NCBI GenBank assembly: GCA_025558095.1
Contig: JAIVFI010000003.1
Location: 434,001 to 498,000, forward strand
DNA: 64,000 bases
Direction of reading: 5' to 3'
Source of the DNA: Hyaloraphidium curvatum
Taxonomy: Eukaryota; Monoblepharomycota; Hyaloraphidiomycetes; Hyaloraphidiales; Hyaloraphidiaceae
A program made the position numbers and the translations under genes. Below are positions 30,570-42,229 of the stretch, piece by piece. Below the pieces are notes generated by a model. That model saw only the letters and a list, made by a program, of their open reading frames with translations. It was not told the DNA's origin and did no database searches. The stretch's first letter is position 1, and each line of letters starts with the position of its first letter.

Positions 30570-32507
30570 CTACTTGCGGTCCAGCGCCTCCAGTTCGGCG
30601 ATCAGCGCGCGAGGAGCAAAGTCATAGGCGTCGAAGATGTTGCCCTCCAAGCTCAACAGCTCCTGCTCCGCCTCGAGGTTGCCGCCTTCGACGATGCAGC
30701 TCAGGTCTGCCACCCCGTCGCAGAGCGCAGCGAGGTGTTCGAAACGTAGGCTTTTCCGGGGGTACGACAGGGCGCGCATGCGGCAAGCCATTTGGATCTG
30801 CTTGGCGACGACAACGAGGCCTCGCACGAGCGTCCTCAGGCCGGTCTTGACTCCCTCGAGCGCGCCGGCCATCCGCTCGCAGGCCTGTCCCGTGGCGCCG
30901 TTCATCTGCCTCGCAAAGCCGCGCAGCTCCGACTGGTACTGCTCGACTGTGGCGAGGAAGGCATAGGCCGCGCCCGTTATGCCCGCCATGGCGTCGTGCA
31001 CGACCTTGAGGCGGCGCACGTAGCCCGACGTCGAGGCCAGCCAGTCCCGAACGCCCCCGAGGGTCTTGAGCAAAGCGAGGGCTGGGCGGGCCCGGGCATC
31101 GAGGCACTCCTTCGGGGTCCTGCCGAGCTCCTCAGTCGACTCAAGGACGGCGACGAAGTTGGCGAAGGCGGCGCCTTGCTCGAAGGAGGCCGTGAAGAGG
31201 TCGAGGAGGTTGTTCGCGATGGCGAGGGCGGCGGGGCTCTTGGGGTTGGCGAGCGCCGGGCGGGCCTTGCGCGGCTTGAAGACCTTGGCCTTGAGGATCT
31301 GGAACTTGATGCGGCATTGGTCGATGAAGTCGATGGTATCGTCCGAGCCGCAGCTGGAGCCGGTCGAGGTGGGGCTGGGCGCGGCGGTCGAGTCCGAGTC
31401 GGAATAGGCGTCGACGGCGCCGTCCCTGGTAACGTTGAGGCCGAGGGTGGCCCATGCCTCGATCTGCAGCTGGTCCGTCTCGAGCTCGGCCGCGGGCTGG
31501 ATGTCGTGCGCAGCGGCCAGCTCCGGAGCGGGCTGCTCGACCGGCTCGACGTAAAGGTCGACGATGGAGGCGACGACGGAGGCGTTCTGCTCGTCCTTGT
31601 CGGTGAAGATGATGGGCTCGATGGCGTAGGCGAGCTTGATGTCGAGGGTGTAGTCGTCGAAGATTTCCGAGACGGCGCTGTAGGTGCTGTCGGTCTCGCA
31701 CTTGGAAAGGGCGTCCTCGGCGACGTCGGTCTCGATGGTCGCGGTGCTGAGCTCGATCGACTCGCGCAGGTGCTTGAGCGAGTGCAGGCGAGTCGGGATG
31801 ATCTGCAAGGAGCGCAAAGGTAAGGAAATGCATCGTCGAGGGACTGCGCATGCAACTCACCACCTCGTCCAGCGCGAGCGCGTCGGACACGGAGTCCTTG
31901 ATGTCCTTGGGCTCGAAGGCAGGGGACGTCTGCGCGTCCGAGCTGTCCTTGAGGACCTTGACGATGTCGATGCCGGTCTGGGCGCACGGCTGGGGTGGGG
32001 ACGCATTTCAGGGGCGAATTCCATCGAAACAACGCAGCGACGTACCGGAGCGACGATCAAAGCAATGGGTATGACGGTGGAGACTTCGGCGGCCTCGGGC
32101 GACTCGACGGTCTGGACGGCGGCGGCGGCGGCGGTCTGCGTGACAGGTGGCACTAGGTCAGCGGCTGCGGGCGAGAAGCGCAGGCTCTGATGCGCCCTAC
32201 CTGCTCCTCCGTGGGGGTATCAATGCTTGCGATGGCGGCGGCGGCCTCGTGTTGGGCGGGCGAGTCGTTGCTCATCTGCGACGTGGCGGAGGGAGGTGTC
32301 AATAAAGGGTGCACTCGCCCTCCCATATCCCCGCCGGCGACACCCACCTCGGCGAAAATGGCCTTGAAGGAGTCGATGACCGTCTCGGCAGCTTCGGGTA
32401 TCGACTGGGGAGGGCGGGACGGCGTCAGAGGGAAAGGTGGCGCACCCGGCGCCGGGCCTCACCTCGGTGAAAAAGCGCTGCGCGCGACGCAGGGCCTGCT
32501 TGAGCAT
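30570..32507 (-). CDS. Unknown helical protein, six exons
   Basis: Exons 32463-32507, 32348-32404, 32201-32275, 32046-32135, 31861-31989 and 30570-31802 give 542 residues; all five introns fall between codons. The first exon is MLKQALRRAQRFFTE and the second SIPEAAETVIDSFKAIFAE. The middle is acidic and Ala/Thr/Ser-rich (EPKDIKDSVSDALALDEV, YSDSDSTAAPSPTSTGSSC). The C-terminal 250 residues are predominantly helical (ALALLKTLGGVRDWLAST, LRTLVRGLVVVAKQIQMACR) and end LIAELEALDRK. I recognise no domain. The uniform phase-0 introns and continuous composition support one gene, though the first exon choice is less certain. Confidence 0.6.
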
Positions 32508-33744
32508 GTTGTTTCGAGCTAGGAACTCGGAGCACAGGACACGTTGAGGCAAAGCACGGGTGCTGCGGCGCGAAGAGCCGGGGCAGTGTTTGCGGTGTCG
32601 AGTGCAATTCTCTCAGTTTCAATTGCCGCCGCCTTATGTACCTTGCGGAGCGCTAGGTTAGGCTACGCGGCCCCTCTGCTGCTCCCAGGCCTCGCACGCG
32701 GTCTTTGAGTGACGCCCGGGGTGCGGAAGTCCTCTGCGGACCCCGGGAAAGCAATGCCGGTGGCAGCGCGGCGCCGGGGAGCGGTGGGGCGCCCCCAGGA
32801 TTCCCGGGCTTCCCCCCGATCTTTCGACGCGCTGGAGTCTCCTGGGCATCTTCCGGCGCTCCGACGGCGAGCGTCAGACCGAAAGGGCTCTCCTCGGCCC
32901 CAGAAGCCTCCCCAGACCGATGGCGTGGCGCTCCGAATTCGTCAACCAAGGAACTGGAGCTCGATAGTCACGTCAGCTTTACATTCCGTCGTGGATGAGC
33001 AAATCCTGGCGCTCTATGGCCCGTGCTTTGTCTTCCGTGGTTGCAAGAAGAGGATTCCTCCCGGAATGCAACTCGCGCGCAGCGAGCGTCGGCAGATCAA
33101 AGCAGGGAGCGGATCCGCGGTACCCAAGCAATTCCAGGCCAATTTTAAACCGTGGCCAAAGCTGGAAACGTGCCGAAAGAACTTGTGTGCTGCAATTTCT
33201 CCCCGAGAGGTGGTTCAACGAACCGGCGGGCCTGATCCGGACATTCCACCGAGCGGAACCCATTATCGACCCCCGGATCACCTCAGAAAAATGCTTAAAA
33301 TCCGGGTGCCACGCATTCGTGTTCGGCTCAGCGGGATTGAAGTTTCGGGAGCGGAGGCCGTCGGGGACAACATCACTTGGAACCGCGGATCCCCCAATCC
33401 CCCTCCGGCTCCAAAACGGGGCGGTCGCGCCGTAATCTCTTTCATTCACTTTCTATCCTTGTTGAGGCGCGAGCGGGAGTCAAGGCGGCCATGGAGAAGC
33501 GTCGGAGCGCGTGTTGCGTTGGAGTGTGTTTGGGCAGACGACCGACTACTGATCATCACAGTAGTAGTTTCAAATCTCACCAACTTCTTTTCGCATTCAG
33601 GAGACCATCTGTACATCCGCCCGACATATACATCAACGATTTCATCATCCCCGCGCTCATTGCCGTCCCGATCCTCCCGCATCCGACCAAAGAGCCCAAG
33701 ACGTCCCGCAAGCAACCCCTCGCAGCCCGTCCCCATTCAATCGA
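32508..33744. other. Gene-poor 1.2-kb interval
   Basis: No gene is supported here. A 360-codon plus-strand frame (32709-33791) and smaller minus-strand frames are open, but their composition is typical of chance frames in GC-rich DNA. They lack motifs, and the long frame runs into the 3' end of the MYST gene on the other strand. The segment 33560-33680 is AT-richer. It should contain the promoter of the unknown gene on its left and the MYST 3' untranslated region on its right. Confidence 0.4.
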
Positions 33745-36039
33745 TCACTCCTCCCCGCTCCCGACCCCCGTGTTGGGATCCGTCCACGTGACCAGCTCCG
33801 GGTCCACCATCCGCGCCCGCTGCACGCCCGGCCTGTGCGCCAGGTACTCCCGCACCGCGTCCCTCGCGACCAGCACCTCGGACCCCACGCCCTCGGGCCC
33901 GGTCCAGTACTTGAGCAGGCCGAGGCCGGCCAGGGTGGCGACCACGTCCTCGTGCTTGATCCCCGTCGCCAGCGAGATGCTGCGCAGGGTGAGCGGGCGG
34001 TCGGTCGGCAGCCCCGCGACGAGGTTGCCCTCGGCCGGCGGCTCGAGCCGCGAGTCGGACGACGGGCGGCGCCCGCGGCGGGTGCGCGGCTGCGCGGCGT
34101 CCCAGGTGCGCAGGCAGTTGAGGATCTCGCCCTCCCAGAAGGCGCGGTAGCCGCGCAGGCCGAGGTCCGAGAGCGGGCGCTCCGGGGTGCCCGTCACGCC
34201 CTCGAGCTTGCTGAGCTCGTAGCCTGAAAACGCGGGAAGGGGGAGGAGAGGCGGGGATTAGAGCCGTGAGTCGCCGTCCCGCTGTTGCAGACACCCACTG
34301 AACTCGATCAGCATCCTCCCCAGGCCGCGCCGCTGGTGCTGGGGGAAAACGATGATGCACGCGAGGTTGTAGCCTTCCGCGGATGCCTTTTCCTTGGAAA
34401 AGTAGCCCAGCACGCGCTCCGGCCCGCCGCCCTTCTTGCCGACGTCCGCCTCGACGAGGACGTAGAAGTAGAACGAGTCGATGTCGTAGTTGACCGTCTG
34501 CAGACGGGACAGGCGGTGGTTGCAGGCACGGGAAGCGGCAGATGGTGGAAATGGCGCGGGAACGGGCGGAAACCGGGGGTTAGCACCTCAAATGGAAAAG
34601 TCACGGGACCCAGCCCCGAACGCACCTTGTGGTCAAGGAACAGCTTCCCGACCAAGCAGAGGTTCTGCGCATACAGTTTGTCCACTTTCCCGTCGATCTC
34701 GTAGATCCGGAGCCGGTCCTTGGCGTACACGCGCCTCCCCGGGGGCCTGTGCTGCCTGCACGTGCGCACGTGCTTGACGAACGTGTCGGGCTGCTTGCAG
34801 TAGCGCAGGCACAGGTCGCAGACAAAGAGCTTGCGCAGGTTGCGGTATTCCTCTGAAGGGGGGTGGGGGTGGGGTGGGGGTGGGTTGCGAACCACGACGG
34901 CAAGCCAAGGTCAGTGAACCAACAAAACACACAGCCCGCAGCAACGACGCACCGGGATAGGGCGAAAAGTACCAGGTGTTGACCTCGTACGCGCCAAACT
35001 GCACCACCTCGATGCCCTTGACCTTGGTCGACTCCTCCCTCTCCTTTTCCCTCTCGCGGTCCAGCACCACGTTCCCCGCAAACAGCCCCGTGATCACCTC
35101 CTTGATCTCGTGCGGGCGCACCTCTGCCACCTGCGGGCCGATCACCGACGCCGCGCGCGGGATCGACAGGACGACGGGGCGTGGGCGGTTGCGGTACTCG
35201 AGGCGGCGGCGCTCCGCGGCGGTCAGCTTGGGCGGTTTGGGCGGGGATGCGGGGATGTTCGGGGGTGCGGCCTCCTTGGCCGGTGCGGGGGCCGGGGGCG
35301 CCGAGGCGGGGCGGGGGGGTGTGGGCGGGGGTTGGTGCCGCCGCGCGCGGAGCAGCGCGCGGCGGGCGTCCGCGGCGGCGGCGATGATCTCGTGCACGGT
35401 GGGGAGTTCTGGTGCGCGGGTGCGCGTGCGTGCCGCCGGGCCCTCCTCGCCGCCTGCGGCGTCGCCTCCGCCGAGCGGGTCCGGCTCTGGGGACGGCGAG
35501 CGGCGGCGGCGGCCCGACCGGCCCCGCCCCCGCGCGTCCGGCTCGTCGTCGTCGTCGGTCCACAGCTCCGCGTGCGCGGTGTGCGGGCCGCGGGGCGAGC
35601 GCCGAGCGCGCTTTGCGGGAAAGTCGTCGTCCGGCGGCGCGCGCCGCTTGTCCGCCCGCCTGCCCCCCCCAAATGGCTCATTCGCGGTGTCTGAGAGGGG
35701 GCGGGCGGGCGCGGCGGCGGCGGGGGCCGCGGGCGGCGGCGGGGCGTCTGCGGGCGGCGCGGGGGACGCGGACGGCGCCGGCAGCGGCGGGAAGCCCGCC
35801 ACGTCCTCGGCCACCGCGGCGATCGCCTTCGGGTCCACGCGGTCCTCGGGCACCCACTCGTCCAGCCGCCGGTCGCAGTTGGCGTAGTGGATGTAGTACT
35901 CGACGCCCGCGCCGCCCGCGCCCCCCCGCACGTCGAGGATCTGCGCGCGCACCAGCGACTGCCGCCACTCGACGTAGTGCCAGCTGCCCTCGGCGAGCAG
36001 CGGCCGCGCCTTGACGAACGACGACGCCGCGGAGGGCAT
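33745..36039 (-). CDS. ESA1: MYST-family histone acetyltransferase with chromo-barrel domain (Esa1/Tip60-like)
   Basis: This is a nuclear lysine acetyltransferase of the NuA4/Tip60 type. Exons 34953-36039, 34626-34852, 34299-34497 and 33745-34223 give 663 residues. A chromo-barrel (Tudor-knot) domain lies at about residues 17-65 (WRQSLVRAQILDV, YYIHYANCDRRLDEWVPEDRV). About 230 residues of Pro/Arg/Asp-rich disorder follow. The catalytic domain has the zinc finger C-x2-C-x12-H-x3-C (CDLCLRYCKQPDTFVKHVRTC), LCLVGKLFLDHKT and YFYVLVEAD. It also has GYFSKEKAS, the catalytic cysteine in YNLACIIVFPQHQRRGLG (which includes the acetyl-CoA loop), and SKLEGVTGTPERPLSDLG. The paralogue assignment (Esa1 rather than Sas2 or MOF) is inferred from the chromo-barrel. 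Confidence 0.93.
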
Positions 36040-36487
36040 CTTGCCCCGCTCGACGGTTGTGGGCGGCCGGATCAGCGAAAAGGTCACGTGATGGGCCCTA
36101 ACACGCGCAGCCAAGAAAGAGCAGATCGGGCGCGGAAACGTGAAGCGGGCACCCTCGCCTCGCCTACGTCGAAGCACCCTGCAGATGCCGCCCGTGCGGG
36201 GATTCCCCTGCTTGGGCGGGATTGACCCCTCCCGTGCCCCCGCAGGGTGCACGCACCGATCGCCGCCCCACCCATCCGCCCGCACGGCCCCGCTAAATCC
36301 ACCGGCCACTTGCCTGGCAGTTCTAAATTGGTTCTGATCGCGGACAGTGGGGCACGGCGGCCTGCCCCGCGCGGGGCACCGGAGGCGTCGATTGTTGACA
36401 CCCGCGGGTTTTCGGTCACGCTCAGGCGCCACCTGATATATTCTACTGACCGCACCCGCCGCCGAGGACCGCCGGGCCGTGCGGACG
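36040..36487. other. Divergent intergenic region, MYST/mtIF2
   Basis: About 448 bp separate two divergent genes. A short AT-richer patch (tgatatattctact near 36434) lies about 50 bp upstream of the mtIF2 start and could be a core promoter element, although that is a guess. Confidence 0.35.
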
Positions 36488-39400
36488 ATGTCGTGGACGC
36501 GGCGGGCAGCGCAGCGCGGCATCGCCACGGGCGCCGCGGCCGCCGATGCCGCGGCGCCGCCGCCGATGCCGCCGCCGACCGAGGCGCGCCTGCAGCGGCT
36601 GCTCGCGCAGTCGCAGCGGCTGAAGCTGCTGCGGGCCATCGGCGGCACGGCGCCCCCGCCCGGGAACGCACAGCCGGACATCGGCTGGCCCGCGCTGCCC
36701 TCGAACGTGCAGCCGCAGACGCAGCCGCCGCGGGCGGACACGCAGCCCGTCGGCCCGCCGCCGATGCCGCTCACCGCCGAGCAGGCAAGGCAGCGCGAGG
36801 ACCTGCTGCGTATGGTGCGGCTGCACCGTGAGGCGTCCCAAAAGCTGGCAAGGCCGGAACCGGTGCCGGCGCCGGAGCCCGTGATCCGCGCCACGGAGGA
36901 GAGGGACCCCGCGCTGCCGCCCGCGGACATCCTGGATCCCGTGTTCCGCACCGCCGAAAGCATGCTCGGCCCCCTGCCCGCCCCCTTGCCCGCCCCGGAG
37001 CCCCCATTATCCCCCTCGCCCGTCTCGTCGCTGGAGCCCGACCAGCAACCCGCACCGGCGCCGGAACGCCCCCCGCCGGACCTCCTCGACGGCATCCTCC
37101 CCGGCCTCCTCGCCCACGCCGCACCCCCGCCCGCCCAAGCTGCCCCCCCTCCCGCCCACGCCGCGCCCCCGCCGCCCCCACTGATCATCCGCGAGCCCGA
37201 TCCCGCGGCCGCGGCCGCCGCGGCCGTCGGCAAGCGCGGCTACGCGCCCGTGCAGGCCGTCCGCGTCAGCCCCGCGGCGCCGCCGGAGCCGAGCGCCGCG
37301 GAGCTGGTGGGAAAGGTGCTCGAGGGGCAGCTCGCGGCGGCCAGGACGGAGGCGGCCAGGGCGGAGGCGGCAAGGGCCGAGGCCGCGAGGACGCAGGCGG
37401 CAAGGGCCGAGGCGGCACGGCACCGCGCCGAAGCCCGCGCGGCGCCGGATGCGGAACGGCCGGCGCCCTGGGATCCCGGTTTCCGCCCGCGGTTCGCGGC
37501 GGGGGCGGAGCTCGCGCCCCCGCCGGGGGCGCGGCTGCAGCCGGACATGCTCGCGGCGCTGGCCCGCCCCGCGCCGGAGCCGGCGGCCGCACCACCGCCC
37601 CCGCCGGATTTCGAGGACGCGTTTGCCGGCGCCGCCGATGCCGCGACCTCCGCCCCGCGGCTGCGCGTCCCCGCTCCCCGCGTCGAGCCCCAGATCGCCG
37701 CGGAGCCCGCGCCCGCCATCGATCTGCAGCCGGAAACGCAACCCGAACCAGAACTGCCCCCACCCCCGCCTCCCTCCCTCCCCGAGGACGCCTTCGCGCA
37801 GGCCGTCGGCCCCGGCCCCGGCGTCCCGCGCCTGCGCATCGCCACCCCGCCGCGGAAGGCCACCCCCCCCGCGCCCCCAGCGCTCCCCGAACGCGCCGCC
37901 GCCCCCGACGCCTTCCCCGACGCCATGGCCGCATTGGGCGGCGCGAGGGAAGGGGGAGTGCGCAGGGCGCTGTTTGCCGTCGCGAGGAGGGAGGCGGCGC
38001 GGCCGAGGGTGCCCGAGGTGGTGGACGCGTTCGAGGGGGCGGCCGAGGCGCCGCGCGAAGGGCCGAGGCTGAGGAGCTTCGTCCCCGTGCGGCCGCCGGC
38101 GCCGCCGCCGCAGGAGGAGGAGGAGCCGGTGGACGAGCCCGAGTTCGGGCTGCTGGAGGGGGTCGAGGAAGAGGAATGGGCGCCGCGGCGATCGGAGCGC
38201 TACGCGGCGCCCGTGCCGTCCCCCGACCCGGCGCTGGTCGAGGCCTGGGATTCGTTCCCCGAGGAGCAGCCCGCCAGGCTGTCGGGGCTGATCAGCTTCC
38301 CGCCGCGGCCGGCGCAGGACGCCCCCGTGCGCATGCCGGAACCCGAGGTGCCGGTGCACAGGCCGCGGCCGGCACCGCGTGCCCGCGCCGCTCCGCCTCC
38401 GCCTCCTCCTCCTCCGTCGCAGCCGACACTCGACCCCTTCGACGAGGCGTTGAACCAGCCCCGCGCGGCAAAGACGGATCCCTTCGTGGAGCACCTCCGC
38501 GCGCGCTACGCCGCCCGATCCGCCGCCGCCTCGGCCGCGGCCGCCGCCCAAGCACCGCCTGCCCCGGAGGCGCCGACCCCGGCCCCCGCCCCGCGCGTCC
38601 GCGCGCCCCGCGTCGCACAGCCGCCCCCGGATGCCGCGCCCCACGACCCCTTCGCCGACGTCGCCGCCCCCCCCGGCTCGGCACCCCGCCTGGCCGCCCT
38701 CGCGCAGGCCGCGCTCCGGCCCCTGGATGCCCCCGTGGCCGGAGAGTACGAGGCCGCCCACGCTGTGCCCGCCGCGGAGCCGTCCGGTGGCCCGCCGGCG
38801 TTCGTGAACCGCCTCCGGCTGATGCTCGGCGGCGCCGTGCCCGAGCAAAAGGCCGCGGCGGAGGCGCGGGCGGCGCAGGAAAAGTTCGAGGAGTGGAAGA
38901 AGGCCAGGCACGCCCCGACAAAGGCGGAGAAGGAGGCGGAGAGGAAGGCCGCCGCCAGGGAGGCCGAGCGCAAGGCCGCCCCCGCCGCCAGGGCCAAGCA
39001 GGAGGAGCAGGCCGCCGAGGCGACGCGGGGACGGCACCGCCTGCACGCCGCGCCCGTCAGGGAGGAGAAGCACGCCGGCCGGGACCGGGACCGCGACCGG
39101 CGCGACCGCATGCGCGGGCGCATGGACGAGGAGGAGGCGATGCTCGAGGTGTTCAAGCGCAAGCGCGCCCGGGCCATCCTCGAGTCGTCGGCCTACGCCA
39201 AGGTGGCCCCCGCCAAGGCCAAGGCGCGCAGGGACATCCTGCTGCCGGCCGTGGTGTCGGTGGCGGGGCTGGCGGACCTGCTGGCGCTGCCGATCGGCAA
39301 GGTGCAGCGCAAGATGCGTGACATGGGGTTGGAGGAGGCGCAGACGTTCCAGGATTACCGTGGGTCGCCGCATCGCTCGCGTCCCGACCTTCAGCTGACC

Positions 39401-41252
39401 GTCGCCCGCCCCGCTCCCCTCAGTCCTGTCGTACGACATGGCGTCGCTCGTCGTGCTCGAGTTCAACCACAACCCGCTCGCCGGCGGCGAGGCCGCGCCG
39501 GCGCTCACTCCCGAGGATGCCCTCCGCGCGTCGCAGGTCACGGACCTGCAGCCGCGGCCCGAGCCGGCGTCGTGGGCCGGCTACCCCGAGCGCCCGCCCG
39601 TGGTGGCCATCATGGGCCACGTCGACCACGGCAAGACGACGCTGCTGGACACGCTGCGCAAAACGTCCGTGGCCGCGGGCGAGTTTGGCGGCATCACCCA
39701 GCACATTGGCGCCTTCACCTTCGTGCCCTTCGCCGACGAGGGCCGCCCCACGCGGCCCGTCACCTTCCTCGATACCCCCGGCCACGCGGCCTTCACCAGC
39801 ATGCGCGCGCGCGGCGCCAAGGCCACCGACATCGTCGTGCTCGTCGTGGCGGCCGACGACGGCGTGATGCCGCAGACGGTCGAGTCCATCCGGCTCGCGC
39901 AGGAGGCCGGGTCGACGATCGTCGTGGCCATCAACAAGTGCGACAAGCCGCAGGCGGACCCGGTGCGGGTGCAGGAGCGCCTGCTCGAGCACGGCATCCA
40001 GACCGAGGAGCTGGGCGGCGACGTGCCCGCGGTCGCCGTGTCGGCGCTCAAGAACCAGGGCCTGGACCAGCTGGTCGAGACCATCCTGACCATCGCCGAG
40101 GTGCAGCTCGACGTGCGCGGCGACCCCACGGGCCCCGTCGAGGGCGTCGTGCTGGAGAGCAAGATGGACCGGCGCCGCGGCATCGTCGCCACGGTGCTCG
40201 TCCGGCGCGGCACGCTGGTGCCCGGCAAGGTGGTCGTGGCGGGTGGGACGTACTGCAAGGTCCGCAAGATGGACGACGAGAACGGCCAGGACGTCGAGGA
40301 GGCCGGGCCGGCCATCCCCGTCGAGATCATCGGCTGGAAGGAGCAGCCGTCGGCCGGCGAAATTGTACTCGAGGCGCCCGACGAGCCCACGGCGCGCAGG
40401 GTGGTGGAGACGCGGGCGCTCAAGGCGCAGATCGAGGAGGAGGTCAAGTCGCTCGATGCGCTCAACGAGGTCCGCGCTCGGCACCGCGGGCAGCGCAAGG
40501 AGGGGCTCAGCACGGACGATGCTCTCGCGGTGCAGACGAAGGAAGAGTCCGAGGCCGAGGCCCAGCGCAGCCGCACGGTGGCGCTCATGGTCAAGGCCGA
40601 CGTGGACGGCTCGCTCGAGGCCATCCTCGAGTCGCTCGGCAAGATACCCCAGAACGAGGTGAACCTGTACATCGTCGACAGCGGCGTCGGTCCCATCACC
40701 GAGTCGGACCTCATGAAGGCCGAGGTCGCGGGAGGTGCGTTGATCTCGGCGGACCGCGAACCTGGCGCTCATCCCCCTTGTCTTCCAGCAACAATCATGA
40801 CCTTCAACGTCACGCAGGACAAGAAGCTGATGGAGGAGGCCTTCGCCCGCGACATCGACGTGCGGGAGCACAACATCATCTACCGGTTCATTGACGACCT
40901 CAAGGAGGTCATGTCGGAGCGGCTGCCGCCTATGGTCACGGTCGAGATCGTCGCCGAGGCCAACATCCAGGCCATCTTCGAGATCACCAACAAGAAGGGC
41001 TTCAAGGAAAAGGTCGCCGGCTCCAAGATGGACTCGGGCAGGCTGCAACGGAAGCACAAGGTCCGCATCGTGCGCGCGGGCGACGTGATCTGGGAGGGGC
41101 ACATGCGGTCGATGAAGCACTTCAAGAAGGAGGTGGACGAGCTCCTCAAGGGCCAGGAGTGCGGCATCATGCTGGACGGGTTCGAGGACTTTGAGCCTGG
41201 GGATGTGATCCAGGCCATCACAATCACAGAGACGCGGAGGAAAATCACCTGA
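36488..41252 (+). CDS. IFM1: Mitochondrial translation initiation factor IF-2 with long N-terminal extension
   Basis: This translational GTPase delivers initiator tRNA to the mitochondrial small ribosomal subunit. Exons 36488-39359, 39424-40734 and 40789-41252 give 1548 residues. The start [15 protein letters not shown] resembles a presequence. Residues 25 to about 800 are Pro/Ala/Glu/Arg low complexity, then lysine-rich helix ([16 protein letters not shown]). An IF2_N motif ([20 protein letters not shown]) sits near residue 920. The G domain shows [28 protein letters not shown] and SALKN. Domains II-IV follow ([63 protein letters not shown]). The conserved part is normal in length; the extension is unusually long. 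A separate upstream gene read through by chance cannot be excluded. Confidence 0.88.
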
Positions 41253-41292
41253 AGCAAACTGTAATTGAGGGGGATACATTCTCAGACATCTG

Positions 41293-41916
41293 CTACCCGT
41301 TTCCTTCCCCATCGTCCTCCGGCTTCCGGTACAGGAAGGCGCCCGACGCCGTTGCGTGCCACAATCGGAAGCCCGCACCGAGCTGCGAGAGGTCGAAATG
41401 AGGCGCCACCACCACCGCTCCCCGGTCATAAGCCGACAGCAATATCCGCGAGACCGCCGGCAGGACGACGCTGTCGGGCAGAAGGTAGCAGACGACCACG
41501 TCGCAGGCCTCGAGAAGCGGATCCGCAATGGTGCCGAAGTCGGCGGCGACGAACCGCGCCCGGTCGCCGACCCCGCACTCGCGCGCCGTCTGCTGCGCTT
41601 TCACCACGAGATCCTCGTCAATGTCTATGCCCAGGGCCTCCGAAAAGCGGTGCTTCTGGGCCCCGACGATGCACCAGCGGCCGTCGCCAGACCCGAGATC
41701 GACCATGGTCCAACCCGCAACCGGGTTCCTCGGGCGGCCATGGGAAACTGCGAAAGCCAGAGACTCGTCGATCATGGACATGGGCGAAGGCTGAAACGGT
41801 GCGTAGAAGCTGGCTTCGAGGTCCGAGTCGAGGTGCAGCCCAGCAAAGGGGGCGGCGTCGTTCGCTTCCGCATCGGTCTGTGACAATTCAAGGAATGCAT
41901 CCAGGGCATCTTTCAT
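41293..41916 (-). CDS. Class I SAM-dependent methyltransferase (FAM173/ATPSCKMT-like)
   Basis: The frame encodes 207 residues from the ATG at 41916 (MKDALDAFLELSQTD). Motif I is MVDLGSGDGRWCIVGA, and the acidic end of strand 2 is LGIDIDEDLVVKAQ. Then come RARFVAADFG and ACDVVVCYLLPDSV. This order resembles the small lysine methyltransferase family FAM173, which modifies ATP synthase c subunit or ADP/ATP carrier in mitochondria; the substrate here is inference. The frame continues upstream of 41916 into the promoter region of the neighbouring gene, so a longer N-terminus or an upstream exon is possible. The stop is 40 bp from that of mtIF2 (convergent). Confidence 0.75.
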   Translation of the reverse strand: MKDALDAFLELSQTDAEANDAAPFAGLHLDSDLEASFYAPFQPSPMSMIDESLAFAVSHGRPRNPVAGWTMVDLGSGDGRWCIVGAQKHRFSEALGIDIDEDLVVKAQQTARECGVGDRARFVAADFGTIADPLLEACDVVVCYLLPDSVVLPAVSRILLSAYDRGAVVVAPHFDLSQLGAGFRLWHATASGAFLYRKPEDDGEGNG

Positions 41917-42229
41917 GGGCCGGCTGGTGGCCAGTCCCGTGGAAGCTGTTGGGGATGTCGACGTACAGCGGCTGGCCGCCGGCGCGGCGGACGCACATCG
42001 CACCTCAAGCTCGCGTGGCGAACGACAGCCCACCGCGATGGTGAGCATTTCAGCATCGGAGGACGCTTTTGGAACATTGCGGAGCACAATCGCGCGGCGG
42101 ATCGTGGCGGAACTGGAGGATGCGCGGCCAACGGAGGCGCGTTCGAGGCCGGACGGCGGCACCTTCCCGCACAACATCGCGGCTGGATCGCGGCGAGGGT
42201 CTTTCTGGCGGACTCAGGAGACGTGGAAG

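Noticed and set aside
32709-33791. 360-codon plus-strand frame in the gene-poor interval
   Set aside because: It has no motif, chance-like amino-acid composition and an end overlapping the 3' coding part of the MYST gene on the other strand.
37007-41528. Very long minus-strand open frames (up to 844 and 702 codons) opposite mitochondrial IF2
   Set aside because: They mirror the GC-rich codon structure of the IF2 gene, are His/Arg/Gly-rich without any motif, and lie antisense to a clearly conserved protein.
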